From Oceanobacillus polygoni (GTDB lineage: Bacteria; Bacillota; Bacilli; Bacillales; Amphibacillaceae), in assembly GCF_008304605.1 (NCBI RefSeq), contig NZ_PIJY01000024.1, forward strand, positions 62,857 through 126,856: a DNA stretch of 64,000 nt, read 5' to 3'. A program made the translations under genes and the position numbers. Each line of letters begins with the position of its first letter. Position 1 is the stretch's first letter. Below the pieces are notes generated by a model, which searched no databases, was not told where the DNA came from, and was given only the letters and a program-made list of their open reading frames with translations. Below are positions 53,742 to 62,434 of this stretch, piece by piece.

Positions 53742-55208
53742 ATGGCAAAAAATGATTCGAGACACGAAGTAAGGAGCGTGAGGCGTCTGAAGAATTATAA
53801 CATCGAAAATATAGACAAACTGAACAAATTGCCTATTGTTGCTGTATTAATAACCGGAGCGTTTTTGGCAATTTTAAACCAAACATTGCTAGCAACGGCA
53901 ATCCCGCATATCATGCATGATTTGAATTTAACAGAGAATACTGCGCAGTGGCTGACAACGATATTTATGCTCGTGAATGGAATTATGATTCCAATCACAG
54001 CTTTTTTAATTGAAACATTTACGACTCGTAGACTATTTTTAACAGCAATGAGCACATTCGCTGTAGGAACATTTATATGTGCTATTGCTCCGAACTTCGC
54101 GTTATTAATGGTTGGTCGGATTATTCAGGCTGCTGGCGCTGGTATTATGATGCCTTTAATGATGACCATATTCCTACTGATTTTCCCGATCGAGAAACGA
54201 GGTACAGCAATGGGAACAGTAGGGCTGGTGATTGGATTTGCACCTGCGCTTGGACCAGTGATTTCAGGTTGGCTTGTTGAATATTACCCGTGGCGTTCAT
54301 TGTTCTACCTTGTTCTGCCGCTATCCATTATCAATATTGTTATCTCTTATTTTGTGATGAAAAATGTAACGAAGCGGACATTCCCGAAGGTAGACTACCT
54401 TTCTATTATTCTATCTACTTTAGGTTTTGGAGGATTGCTTTACGGCTTTAGTAGTGCGGGGAATTATGGATGGACGAATATAGCAGTTATAAGTAGTCTT
54501 GTCATTGGAGCTATTACACTTACAAGTTTTATCGTACGTCAATTTAAGCTGGAACAGCCTATTCTTGAGTTTCGTATTTTTAAAAATAAAATATTTACAA
54601 TCACAACCATTATCGGGATGATTGCGTTTATCGGATTAATTTCCGCTGAAACGATTTTGCCGATTTATATGCAAAATATGGCTGGATTTACAGCTCTAGA
54701 ATCAGGTCTGATGATACTGCCAGGTGCTTTGCTAATGGGCTTTATGTCTCCGATTAATGGAAGGATTTTTGATAAAATTGGTGCCAGATATCTTCTGATT
54801 ATTGGTTTAGCCTTGTTGACTATTACATCCTTTTTGTATACGAGACTAAGTGCCGATACGTCGTTAGCATACCTTACAATTGTGTTTGCGATACGGATGC
54901 TTGGGATATCAATGGTCATGATGCCTGCAACAACGGCTGGGCTTAACCAGTTACCGACTCGACTGATTCCACATGGGTCAGCGATGACGAATACAATGAG
55001 GCAGGTAGCAGCCTCGGTAGGGACTGCAATCTTAGTGACGATTATGACTGCTACTGCCCTTCGTACAGGAGAAGGGCCAATGGAACTGATTCATGGTGTG
55101 AATGTTTCCTTTTACGTTGCGACGGTAATATCATTAGTCGCTCTAATTCTATCCTTTTTCATCAAAGGGACAAACCCTTCTAAAGATAGAGAAAGAATAT
55201 CTGCATAG
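53742..55208 (+). CDS. MFS multidrug exporter (DHA2 / EmrB-QacA type)
   Basis: 488 residues with 14 membrane segments expected. DHA2 marks are FLAILNQTLLATAIPHIMHDL (motif D1), WLTTIFMLVNGIMIPITAFL, GRIIQAAGAGIMMPLM and the antiporter motif C-like GTVGLVIGFAPALGPVISG. Proton-driven export of drugs is the family role; the substrate is unknown. The start is uncertain: the ATG at 53742 lacks a good ribosome site, and AAGGAG at about 53771 precedes non-ATG codons. The terminator is shared with the convergent exporter. Confidence 0.87.
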   Translation: MAKNDSRHEVRSVRRLKNYNIENIDKLNKLPIVAVLITGAFLAILNQTLLATAIPHIMHDLNLTENTAQWLTTIFMLVNGIMIPITAFLIETFTTRRLFLTAMSTFAVGTFICAIAPNFALLMVGRIIQAAGAGIMMPLMMTIFLLIFPIEKRGTAMGTVGLVIGFAPALGPVISGWLVEYYPWRSLFYLVLPLSIINIVISYFVMKNVTKRTFPKVDYLSIILSTLGFGGLLYGFSSAGNYGWTNIAVISSLVIGAITLTSFIVRQFKLEQPILEFRIFKNKIFTITTIIGMIAFIGLISAETILPIYMQNMAGFTALESGLMILPGALLMGFMSPINGRIFDKIGARYLLIIGLALLTITSFLYTRLSADTSLAYLTIVFAIRMLGISMVMMPATTAGLNQLPTRLIPHGSAMTNTMRQVAASVGTAILVTIMTATALRTGEGPMELIHGVNVSFYVATVISLVALILSFFIKGTNPSKDRERISA

Positions 55209-55209
55209 G

Positions 55210-55258
55210 AAAAACACTGGCATTCGTCTAAAGTTTTTGGCGAATGCCAGTGTTTTTA
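55210..55258. terminator. Strong bidirectional terminator
   Basis: AAAAACACTGGCATTCG / CGAATGCCAGTGTTTTT, a perfect 17-bp stem between convergent genes. Confidence 0.92.
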
Positions 55259-56190
55259 TTTATGGGAAGCCTTTTGCGATTGCCAAATGCAGAAACAATA
55301 CTGTGCAAAATCATTCCAACGATTACAAGCCCCATCCCGATAAAAGAAACAGCACTTGGTAAGGGAGAACTTAGGATAATGATTTCTCCAATTAAAGCAA
55401 AGACAACCTCACCTGATTGGGTTGCTTCCACTCCAGCCATTTTTTGATTATCCTGTTGAACCATTTCCGTAGCATAGAAAAATAAAGCAGTTGCAATAAT
55501 GCCGGAAGATATTGCTACAATGAATGTTTGGGTCACCTGGCTAGAATTGGGTAATCCATGTGTTGCCAATCCATAAATGGATAGGACAATCCAAAAAGGT
55601 AAGGAAGCAATCGTCATTCCAAGTATTCTCTGAAAAGTGTTTAATTCTGCGTTTACAACTTGCATCATTTTTCGGTTGCCTAGTGGGTATGCAAATGCCG
55701 AAATGATTAAGGGAATAACACAAAGCAAAACACTTATCAAAGGTACAGAAGAAGCATGTTCGAATTGCATGATGAATACCCCGGCTAAAATAATAAGTGA
55801 TATAAAAATACTTTGGATCGGGATCTTTTGCTTTATTTTGTTGTTTAAAAATGGCACGAGTAAGGAACCCGCAATTATCGTCAGCTGGAATGTTGCTGCC
55901 ACAAGCCAGCCAGGACCATAAATTGTTGCAAAGGTAAGGGGAGCATAGAATAATCCGAATCCAACGGTACTCCAGATAAGCCAAGAAAAGGGTCTTTTTT
56001 TCATATGTTTAATCACTGGCTTCACATTTCGTTGATATCCTACAATGAGAAAGAGAATAGGCAGCATAAAGAAAAATCGAAGCGTGGCACTCCAAATCCA
56101 ACTACCGCCGTCTAACTCCATGGCACGATTAAGTATAAATGTAACCGAAAAAAATAAAGCAGCCACAATCCCAATTAGAATTGCCTTCAA
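55228..56190 (-). CDS. DMT-type multidrug efflux/permease family protein
   Basis: About 320 residues with ten hydrophobic segments, EamA/EmrE-like. The N-terminus (AILIGIVAALFFSVTFILNRAMEL) and the stretch FGLFYAPLTFATIYGPGWLVAATFQ match the multidrug resistance efflux transporter group. The second half repeats the fold (GVEATQSGEVVFALIGEIII). Substrate unknown. TTG at 56190 has GAGGTG 6 bases upstream; GTG at 56199 is an alternative. The last codons fall within the shared terminator. Confidence 0.8.
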   Translation of the reverse strand: MKAILIGIVAALFFSVTFILNRAMELDGGSWIWSATLRFFFMLPILFLIVGYQRNVKPVIKHMKKRPFSWLIWSTVGFGLFYAPLTFATIYGPGWLVAATFQLTIIAGSLLVPFLNNKIKQKIPIQSIFISLIILAGVFIMQFEHASSVPLISVLLCVIPLIISAFAYPLGNRKMMQVVNAELNTFQRILGMTIASLPFWIVLSIYGLATHGLPNSSQVTQTFIVAISSGIIATALFFYATEMVQQDNQKMAGVEATQSGEVVFALIGEIIILSSPLPSAVSFIGMGLVIVGMILHSIVSAFGNRKRLPINKNTGIRQKL

Positions 56191-56384
56191 CTCAATCACC
56201 TCAACTAAGTACCAAAAAATAAAAATCTAATACTAATCATACCAGAGAATAACTCGATTTGAATAAGTATTTTTAATTTTTTGCACGATTAGCTATGATT
56301 GGGAAAAATGTCTTATAATTGCAGGTTTCTTATGGTTTATGTCGAATAGTATAGACATAGAAAGAAACAGGAGTGTGTTTTGAA

Positions 56385-56807
56385 ATGGAAACGTTGCCGA
56401 ATTGGTTCTGGATTTGCTATTATATTTTTTTGTTTTTAACACTATTTAGTGGAGTTATTAACTGGGTAAGACAAGTATATAGTCCACTTGCTGCGATGAC
56501 AATCATATTCGCGCTGCTTACTCCACTTGTTGGATTTGTATATAGTATCGGAAGGCCAGAGGGATTGAATGAATTTCAATATGTCATGGAGCAATTTGAA
56601 ACAAGAGATATGTGGTCTGTATATATTATTTTAGTACATATTTATTTCGTTATTTGGTGGTTTTTATTTTTGGATATTTGGAAATGGATCAAAAAAATTC
56701 CGTTTAAAAAAATATGGGAAAGTAAAGCTATAATTATGGATAAAATGAAAAAGAGGAGTAAACAAACGGAAACAACAACGAACCATGAAGAAATAGAAAA
56801 GAAATGA
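56385..56807 (+). CDS. Membrane protein of unknown function
   Basis: 140 residues. Three hydrophobic segments (about 8-28, 33-52 and 75-100, the last rich in Trp and Phe: YIILVHIYFVIWWFLFLDIW), then a Lys-rich cytoplasmic tail with many Lys/Thr/Glu. No family recognised. The ATG at 56385 follows CAGGAGTGTG; a GTG at 56373 would touch that site. The glycosylase gene follows 77 bases later, perhaps under its own promoter. Confidence 0.6.
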   Translation: METLPNWFWICYYIFLFLTLFSGVINWVRQVYSPLAAMTIIFALLTPLVGFVYSIGRPEGLNEFQYVMEQFETRDMWSVYIILVHIYFVIWWFLFLDIWKWIKKIPFKKIWESKAIIMDKMKKRSKQTETTTNHEEIEKK

Positions 56808-56884
56808 TCTACTGTGAAATCTAAAATGTACGGTAATTTAGAAAAGTAGGTTATACTTGATATAACAATACTGGAGTGAGTGTA

Positions 56885-57388
56885 ATGACGAAAAAGCTAA
56901 ATTCTTTTCCTCCGGTAGTACCAGAGAAGCCGAAGGTTCTTATTCTTGGTTCCATGCCGGGGAAAATTTCATTAGAAAAGGACGAATACTACGGAAATCC
57001 TAGAAACCATTTTTGGTCAATCTTGTTTAAGTTGTTTAAGGTAGCGCCTATAGAGGAATATGATAAAAAGGTACTATTTGTAAAAGAGCAGGGAATTGCA
57101 TTATGGGATTCGATTGGTTCCTGTTATCGAGAAGGAAGCTTGGATTCGAATATTATGGATGAGGTGCCGAATGATATTATCGGCTTGTTACGCGAATATC
57201 CATCCATAAGCTTAATTGCATGCAATGGCACTAAGTCATATACAACGTTTAAGAAAAATTTCAATCTAGATGATCTTGGTCAAGTTCGTGTTATAAAATT
57301 ACCATCCACGAGCCCAATCCCAGGAAGGTATACGAAATCATTTGAAGGAAAAGTAGCGTCTTGGAGTGAAATTTTAAATCATATCTAA
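56885..57388 (+). CDS. DNA-deoxyinosine (hypoxanthine) glycosylase, UDG family 6-like
   Basis: 167-residue uracil-DNA-glycosylase superfamily enzyme. The active-site loop is VLILGSMPGKISLEKDEYYGNPRNHFW, where the NPRNHFW pattern characterises the hypoxanthine-DNA glycosylase subgroup. The second loop is PSTSPIPGRYT near the end. It removes deaminated adenine from DNA in base excision repair. The ATG at 56885 has GGAG 8 bases upstream; the GTG at 56876 is less likely. Confident at family level; substrate specificity is by analogy. Confidence 0.82.
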   Translation: MTKKLNSFPPVVPEKPKVLILGSMPGKISLEKDEYYGNPRNHFWSILFKLFKVAPIEEYDKKVLFVKEQGIALWDSIGSCYREGSLDSNIMDEVPNDIIGLLREYPSISLIACNGTKSYTTFKKNFNLDDLGQVRVIKLPSTSPIPGRYTKSFEGKVASWSEILNHI

Positions 57389-57454
57389 GTACATTTCGTA
57401 ATAAGATTGATAATGGGTCTTAAAGAGAAGTTTAGAAACTTTGTTAAAGCGGTG

Positions 57455-57582
57455 ATAATCGAGTCGTAAGGGGCAACTTACGACTCGGACGGTTTCTTAC
57501 AAAGTATCGGTAGCCCTGACTAGGGTACGAAAAAAAGCAATTATCCTGATCGAATGACTCGTCAGGATGATTACTTTTTTTC
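57455..57582 (+). ncRNA. Candidate antisense RNA of a second type I toxin locus
   Basis: A hairpin CGAGTCGTAAG / CTTACGACTCG (57460-57487), then about 45 bases, then a hairpin AGCAATTATCCTGA / TCAGGATGATTACT with seven T (57532-57580). The latter is a bidirectional terminator containing the stop codon of the minus-strand peptide gene. GATAAT just upstream (57452-57457) could be the -10, with a poor -35. The layout (5' hairpin, shared 3' terminator) repeats that at 21.8-22 kb. Confidence 0.42.
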
Positions 57583-57657
57583 ACGGCTGTTCACAATTAA
57601 CAAGACGAGCGTGGCGAATGCGAACATTAACTCAAGCGCATTGTCAATTGGTATCAC
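57571..57657 (-). CDS. Small hydrophobic peptide, holin-like/type I toxin family (second locus)
   Basis: 28 residues: MIPIDNALELMFAFATLVLL, then IVNSREKK (GTG start). It follows the same plan as the peptide at 21977: polar N-terminus, one membrane helix beginning LMFAF-TLVLL, short charged tail. The strong ribosome site AAAGGGGTTG lies 7 bases upstream. A minus-strand -10 TATAAT (57758-57763) would give an mRNA of about 220 bases ending in the shared terminator. It is too short for standard ORF calling. Toxic activity is inferred from family resemblance. Confidence 0.6.
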   Translation of the reverse strand: MIPIDNALELMFAFATLVLLIVNSREKK

Positions 57658-57942
57658 AAGCTTCAACCCCTTTCGTTAGGGTTTAAGCCACCGTGTAAAA
57701 AAGTTGACCTTTTTTACTGCTTCTGCCTAAGCACACTCTGCAAGACCTGTCTATTAGATTATACTATACAAATATTATAAAAAGTTTAAATTATTTAAAA
57801 ATGATAACAATTCCCTAGAAATTAACAGTTGCTTATGAGTATATAGTAGAAGTGAAGGTTTATCATCTAGGTCTTGTTAAGGAAAATGACAAAACATTAG
57901 GGGAATTAGCATAGGCTTTCTATTTCCATTTTATATAATAGC
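57658..57942. other. Non-coding region between the toxin-like gene and the T-box
   Basis: Holds the presumed 5' leader and promoter of the minus-strand toxin-like gene (up to about 57790). The remainder is A/T-rich, with no gene seen. Confidence 0.4.
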
Positions 57943-57971
57943 TTGATTTATTAAAAAATTATTTGTATAAT
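57943..57971 (+). promoter_or_regulatory. SigA promoter of the Met T-box
   Basis: TTGATT and TATAAT, 17 bases apart; the start is predicted near 57978. Confidence 0.75.
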
Positions 57972-57977
57972 GAATTT

Positions 57978-58293
57978 AATTTCGTAATATATACGAAAAG
58001 ACGTTGATGAGGAAAAGTAGGATTTTCATATTTTTTAAAGAGAGCTTCGGTAGCTGAGAAGGAGCAAAAATAGAAATCTGAATAATGGCCTCGGAGTTCC
58101 GTTGCTGAAACTATTATAATAGGAGTAGGTTCCGGCGAGATTTGGTACTCGTTATCCATACCACAGTATAAAAAGTTCTATTTAGCTTTTCGTACTTGAT
58201 GAGGCTGTATGTGTGAGCATACAGTGAAGTAAGGTGGTACCACGTTCATTCAACCACGTCCTTACCGTTTATTCGGTAAGGACGTGGTTTTTT
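57978..58293 (+). promoter_or_regulatory. T-box leader, probable methionine specifier
   Basis: T-box marks: GATGAGGAAAAGTAGG and AGAGAGCTTCGGTAGCTGAG in stem I, and the core AAGGTGGTACCACG at 58231-58244. The terminator is ACCACGTCCTTACCG / CGGTAAGGACGTGGT plus T-run (58253-58293). By analogy with the Pro leader in this window (GAA-codon-ACC...GAG), GAATA-ATG-GCC...GGAG places the specifier at ATG (58085-58087), Met. The TGGT core fits a discriminator A, as in tRNA-Met. The specifier register was set by eye, so Ala (GCC) or Trp (TGG) cannot be fully excluded. Confidence 0.85.
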
Positions 58294-58350
58294 AATGTTA
58301 AAAAGGTTAATAATCTAGTGTAGAAACGCAGTAAATGGAGGGGCAAAAGA

Positions 58351-59190
58351 ATGAGCAAAAATTTAGTGTTGCAAACAGATTTTGGAATTAGTGATGGGGC
58401 TGTAAGCGCAATGTATGGGGTTGCTATATCCGTTGATCCAGCTATTCGGATTTTTGATTTAACACATGATATTCCAGAATACAATATATGGGAGGCTTCT
58501 TATCGATTGTACCAAACGATTAGCTATTGGCCGAAGGGAACGGTATTTATTTCCGTAGTGGACCCAGGAGTTGGGACAGATCGAATGAGTGTTGTTGTAA
58601 AAACAAAGGAAGGTCAGTATATTGTAACACCGAATAACGGTACTTTAACCCATATTATACATAGTGTAGGAATTGCTGAAGCACGAATTATTGATGAAAA
58701 AATAAACCGACTTCCTAATTCTGGTGAGTCCTACACGTTCCATGGGCGTGATGTGTATGCATTTACAGGAGCAAGATTAGCTGCAGATGTTATTTCCTTT
58801 GAAGGGGTTGGTCCGAGCATTGCTGCCCATGAATTGATTGAATTACCGAGGACAAAAGCTAGAATTGAGGATGATTCGATTAAAGGGAATATTGATATCC
58901 TTGATGTTCGATTTGGTAATCTCTGGACGAATATTAATCGTGAGCTGTTTATCGAAGCAGGGATTCAATATGGAGATACATTAGAAGTATCGATTCAAAA
59001 TAATACGCGCCATATTTACAAAAATATAATGCGATTCGGTCGTTCTTTTGCAGATAGTCGATTAGGTGAACCGATTGTGTTTGTGAATTCATTAGATAAA
59101 TTAGGGGTAGCTATTAATCAAGGGTCCTTTGCTAAGGCGTATCATATTGAGACAGGGGCAAATTGGATGATTAGCTTTCGTAAAGTTTAA
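58351..59190 (+). CDS. SAM hydroxide adenosyltransferase (DUF62 family)
   Basis: 279-residue enzyme of the family that splits S-adenosylmethionine with water/hydroxide to adenosine and methionine; fluorinases and chlorinases are relatives. Family marks are LQTDFGISDGAVSAMYG at the start, SVVDPGVGTDR, TPNNGTLT and SYTFHGRDVYAFTGARLA, holding the conserved Asp-Arg-His site. A C-terminal beta domain follows (from about 180). GGAGGGG lies before the ATG. A probable Met T-box leads it, so methionine starvation would switch on release of methionine from SAM. The next gene is 93 bases away. Confidence 0.87.
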   Translation: MSKNLVLQTDFGISDGAVSAMYGVAISVDPAIRIFDLTHDIPEYNIWEASYRLYQTISYWPKGTVFISVVDPGVGTDRMSVVVKTKEGQYIVTPNNGTLTHIIHSVGIAEARIIDEKINRLPNSGESYTFHGRDVYAFTGARLAADVISFEGVGPSIAAHELIELPRTKARIEDDSIKGNIDILDVRFGNLWTNINRELFIEAGIQYGDTLEVSIQNNTRHIYKNIMRFGRSFADSRLGEPIVFVNSLDKLGVAINQGSFAKAYHIETGANWMISFRKV

Positions 59191-59283
59191 AAACTAGAAA
59201 GTGGATCTGTATAATTTGATGTTTTGAATTTTCAAAAGAACATTTTTTTGATATGTTGAAAATGAAAAAGGAGATGTGGAGTT

Positions 59284-60588
59284 TTGACTAAAAATTTAGC
59301 ATTAGAAGAGCGATTACTTCAGCAATATGATAAAAGCTATGAAGGGAATGGAATATTGGGTGAGCGAATTGCACATCGTTTAAGTGAACTATCAAAAATT
59401 GGTTTAACTGCCGATAATGGTTCCAACCGCCCTGGTTTTTCTTTAGCTGAAAAGCAAGCGAAGGAATTAATCAAAACATGGATGCTAAAGGCTGGACTTT
59501 CAGTTTCTGAGGATGGAGCTGGAAATGTGTTTGGCAGATTAACTGGTAAGGAGGATCATTTGCCAGCTATCATGAGTGGATCACATGTTGATAGTGTTCC
59601 AAATGGTGGTCATTTTGATGGACCGCTTGGTGTTTTAGCTGCGCTTGAAGTGGTAGAAGCTTGGAAGACAAATAGCTATCAGCCACGAAAGCCATTTGAG
59701 GTTGCTATTTTTACAGACGAAGAAGGATCACGCTTTAACAATGGGTTAAATGGTAGTGAAGCGTTGATTGGGAAAGCGAATGTAGAGGAGAAAATAGAAC
59801 TACAGGATGAAGAAGGAAGAAGCTTTGCAGAGGTTTTACAGGATGTAGGATTATCTGTTCAAGGTTATGCAGAAGCAGGTCGGCAATTAGATGAAATCGA
59901 GTTGTTTGTGGAAGTACATATAGAACAAGGAAAACGATTAGAAAAGGAAGAGCTTCCATGTGGAATTGTTACAGGGATTGCGGGCCCATGCTGGCTTGAA
60001 TTTACGTTTGATGGAGAAGCAGGGCATGCAGGCAATACACCAATGAATGACCGAAAGGACGCTTTAGTTGCAGCTAGTGAATTTGTGATGAAAGTTAATC
60101 AATTGCCAAGGCAAATAAATGATTCTGCAGTGGCTACAATTGGTAAGCTTCAGGTGGAACCAAACGGAGTCAATGTTATACCTGGGAAGGTAACTCTCTA
60201 TGTTGATATTCGGGATATTTACAAAGAAACACGTGATGAGCTTGTAGATCGTGTGCTATCACTAAGTTCCGAAATTGCAGATACGTATCATATTCAAGTA
60301 AAGCATGAAGAGAAGGTTCGTGTTCATCCCGTTCCAATTGGTGAAGATATTCAGCAATTGTTAGAGCAAGCTTTGCTGGAACATGGAATTTCAGCCTATA
60401 AATTACCTAGTGGAGCAGGGCATGATGCAATGATTCTAGGCGAAAAAATACCTGTAGCCATGATTTTTACACAAAGTAAAGATGGAATTAGTCATAATCC
60501 TGCTGAGTGGTCTTCTTTAAGTGATTGTGTACAAACGGTTCAAGTGCTTAAAACCTTTGTGGAAAGTTTGCAGCATGACAGGAAGTAG
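59284..60588 (+). CDS. Zn-dependent M20 amidohydrolase (N-carbamoyl-L-amino acid hydrolase / allantoate amidohydrolase family)
   Basis: 434 residues. Metal ligands: His101 in SGSHVDSVPNGG, Asp112 in HFDGPLG, Glu146/Glu147 in FTDEEGSRF, His212 in EVHIEQG and a final His in SHNPAEWS. The family (AmaB/HyuC/UaaC-like) hydrolyses N-carbamoyl-L-amino acids or ureides. No hydantoinase or allantoin genes adjoin, so the substrate is open. Start TTG at 59284, after AAAAAGGAG. It may be read through from the T-box unit upstream, as no terminator is evident between them. Confidence 0.85.
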   Translation: MTKNLALEERLLQQYDKSYEGNGILGERIAHRLSELSKIGLTADNGSNRPGFSLAEKQAKELIKTWMLKAGLSVSEDGAGNVFGRLTGKEDHLPAIMSGSHVDSVPNGGHFDGPLGVLAALEVVEAWKTNSYQPRKPFEVAIFTDEEGSRFNNGLNGSEALIGKANVEEKIELQDEEGRSFAEVLQDVGLSVQGYAEAGRQLDEIELFVEVHIEQGKRLEKEELPCGIVTGIAGPCWLEFTFDGEAGHAGNTPMNDRKDALVAASEFVMKVNQLPRQINDSAVATIGKLQVEPNGVNVIPGKVTLYVDIRDIYKETRDELVDRVLSLSSEIADTYHIQVKHEEKVRVHPVPIGEDIQQLLEQALLEHGISAYKLPSGAGHDAMILGEKIPVAMIFTQSKDGISHNPAEWSSLSDCVQTVQVLKTFVESLQHDRK

Positions 60589-60597
60589 GCTTGCCTA

Positions 60598-61674
60598 ATG
60601 GACATTTTTTGGCTGCGTTTTGCACTGTTTAGTCTTATATGGGTTATGATGATTTTGCAAGATAGTATAAATACTGCTTTTAGTGTGGTGTTGTTTGCTG
60701 TAGCACTTGCGATATATTTTTTAATGTCTCTTAATAAAGCAGTATTTTCATTATTTATCTGTCTCACACTAATAATCGGAATACATAGCCTCTTTTATGT
60801 AGATGATTTTATACTCGCTTTTATATTGTTCGGTTATTGTTTAGCAGATGCAGCGGTTCGTTTAAAGCGAAGGCAATTAATTCGGTACCTATTATTGACG
60901 ATTGTCGTTTCGAGTATCTCCATTTTGAAGCTTGATATGTTTGATGGGCAAATTGCACTCGTATATCTCTTATTCACATTGCTGCTGTTCTTATTAAATC
61001 GCATGATAGTGGAGCGAAAAGAACAGTGGGAAATTTATGATCAACTATTGGGAGAATATCGTAAACTAAAACGTATGAACCTGGCGGCTGAGGATCATGC
61101 ACGACTAGAGGAACGCACAAAAATTGCCCGAGATATTCATGACTCTGTTGGACACCGGTTAACGGCTTTAATCATGAAATTAGAAATGCTATCCATTCAA
61201 AGGAAAGATAAGAGCTTTGATGAGCTTAAACAGATGGCAAAGGAAAGTCTAGAGGAAACAAGGCATGCTGTAAAAACATTGCAGTCGGAAGAAAACGAGG
61301 GAATTGCAACTGTTGTTCATCTAATTCGAAAATTAGAAGCAGAAAGTCATATTCTAGTCCAATTTACGATGAAACAAGGGGTATTATCGATCCCGCTTTC
61401 GAATGAAAAAAGTGTAGTTCTATACCGTGTTATCCAAGAAGCTTTAACGAATGCAATGCGGCATGCCCAGTCAAGAGAAGTAAAAATTACGCTAGGGAAA
61501 ACAGCAACAGAAGATATTTCATTTGAAATTATGAATGCCGTCTTTGAGCCAAAACCATTTCAGTTTGGATTTGGGCTTTCTAGTATGAAAAATCGAGTGG
61601 AAGAAGTTGGGGGAAAGCTAACAGTATATCAAACGGAAAAGCATTTTATCGTATCGGGTATGATTCCAGGTTAG
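60598..61674 (+). CDS. Sensor histidine kinase, NarL-type (DesK/LiaS-like)
   Basis: 358 residues. About five hydrophobic helices fill residues 1-135 with almost no extracellular loop, then a coiled linker, the dimerisation helix with His181 in ARDIHDSVGHRLTALIMKLE (HisKA_3) and a short HATPase domain (VIQEALTNAMRHAQ, FGFGLSSMKNRVEEVGG). The intramembrane layout suggests sensing of the membrane state, as in DesK. It starts 10 bases after the amidohydrolase and is followed 8 bases later by its regulator. Confidence 0.85.
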   Translation: MDIFWLRFALFSLIWVMMILQDSINTAFSVVLFAVALAIYFLMSLNKAVFSLFICLTLIIGIHSLFYVDDFILAFILFGYCLADAAVRLKRRQLIRYLLLTIVVSSISILKLDMFDGQIALVYLLFTLLLFLLNRMIVERKEQWEIYDQLLGEYRKLKRMNLAAEDHARLEERTKIARDIHDSVGHRLTALIMKLEMLSIQRKDKSFDELKQMAKESLEETRHAVKTLQSEENEGIATVVHLIRKLEAESHILVQFTMKQGVLSIPLSNEKSVVLYRVIQEALTNAMRHAQSREVKITLGKTATEDISFEIMNAVFEPKPFQFGFGLSSMKNRVEEVGGKLTVYQTEKHFIVSGMIPG

Positions 61675-61684
61675 GAGGGGTATG

Positions 61685-62320
61685 ATGTGGAATATTTTGT
61701 TAGTTGAGGACCAAACGATTGTTCGCCAAGGGTTAAAGGTTATTTTAGAGCAGGACGAAAGGTTCAACGTATCACATCAAGCTGAAAATGGACAGCATGC
61801 AGTAGAAATAATGGAAAAGCATTTGATCGATTTTATTTTGATGGATGTGCGGATGCCTGTCATGAACGGAATTGAAGCAACCCGAATCATTAAAGAACGT
61901 TGGCCTGACGTGAAGATTTTAATTTTAACAACGTTTAATGATGATGAATATGCGGTGCAAGCCCTACGAGAAGGGGCAAATGGTTTCTTATTAAAAACAT
62001 CTGAACCAGTAAAATTGATCGATGCTGTACACAGCTGTATGAGTGGTGGACTAACGATTCATGATGAAGTGGCAGCAAAGGTAATGCCGCGACTATTGCA
62101 GACAAGTGAAAAACCAAAGCTTGATATTGATCTTACAGAGAGAGAGCTTGCAATAACGAAGCTCGTCGGTGAAGGAAGAACAAATAAGGAAATTGCGGAT
62201 GAACTATATCTTTCGATTGGTACAGTTAAAAATCATTTGACCTTGATTTTGCAGAAATCAGGTTTACGTGACCGAACACAGCTTGCGATTTATGCGGTAA
62301 CACATGGGATTACGGATTAA
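61685..62320 (+). CDS. LuxR/NarL-family response regulator
   Basis: 211 residues: receiver with phosphoacceptor Asp54 in ILMDVRMPVMNGIEAT and Lys in GFLLKTSEPVKL; the C-terminal LuxR HTH is LTERELAITKLVGEGRTNKEIADELYLSIGTVKNHLTLIL. It pairs with the preceding kinase. The ATG at 61685 has GGAGGGG about 6 bases upstream; the ATG one codon earlier is also possible. Its target is unknown; the ctaG homologue next door is one candidate. Confidence 0.88.
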   Translation: MWNILLVEDQTIVRQGLKVILEQDERFNVSHQAENGQHAVEIMEKHLIDFILMDVRMPVMNGIEATRIIKERWPDVKILILTTFNDDEYAVQALREGANGFLLKTSEPVKLIDAVHSCMSGGLTIHDEVAAKVMPRLLQTSEKPKLDIDLTERELAITKLVGEGRTNKEIADELYLSIGTVKNHLTLILQKSGLRDRTQLAIYAVTHGITD

Positions 62321-62434
62321 TAGGGAATATAGAACCTAAAATAGTGTCATTAGATTGTTACAACTCTCCTATCTCGCAAGCTTTTATCTACTTTATAATT
62401 TAGGGTAGAGCAAACGAGGAAGGTGGCGTTATGG

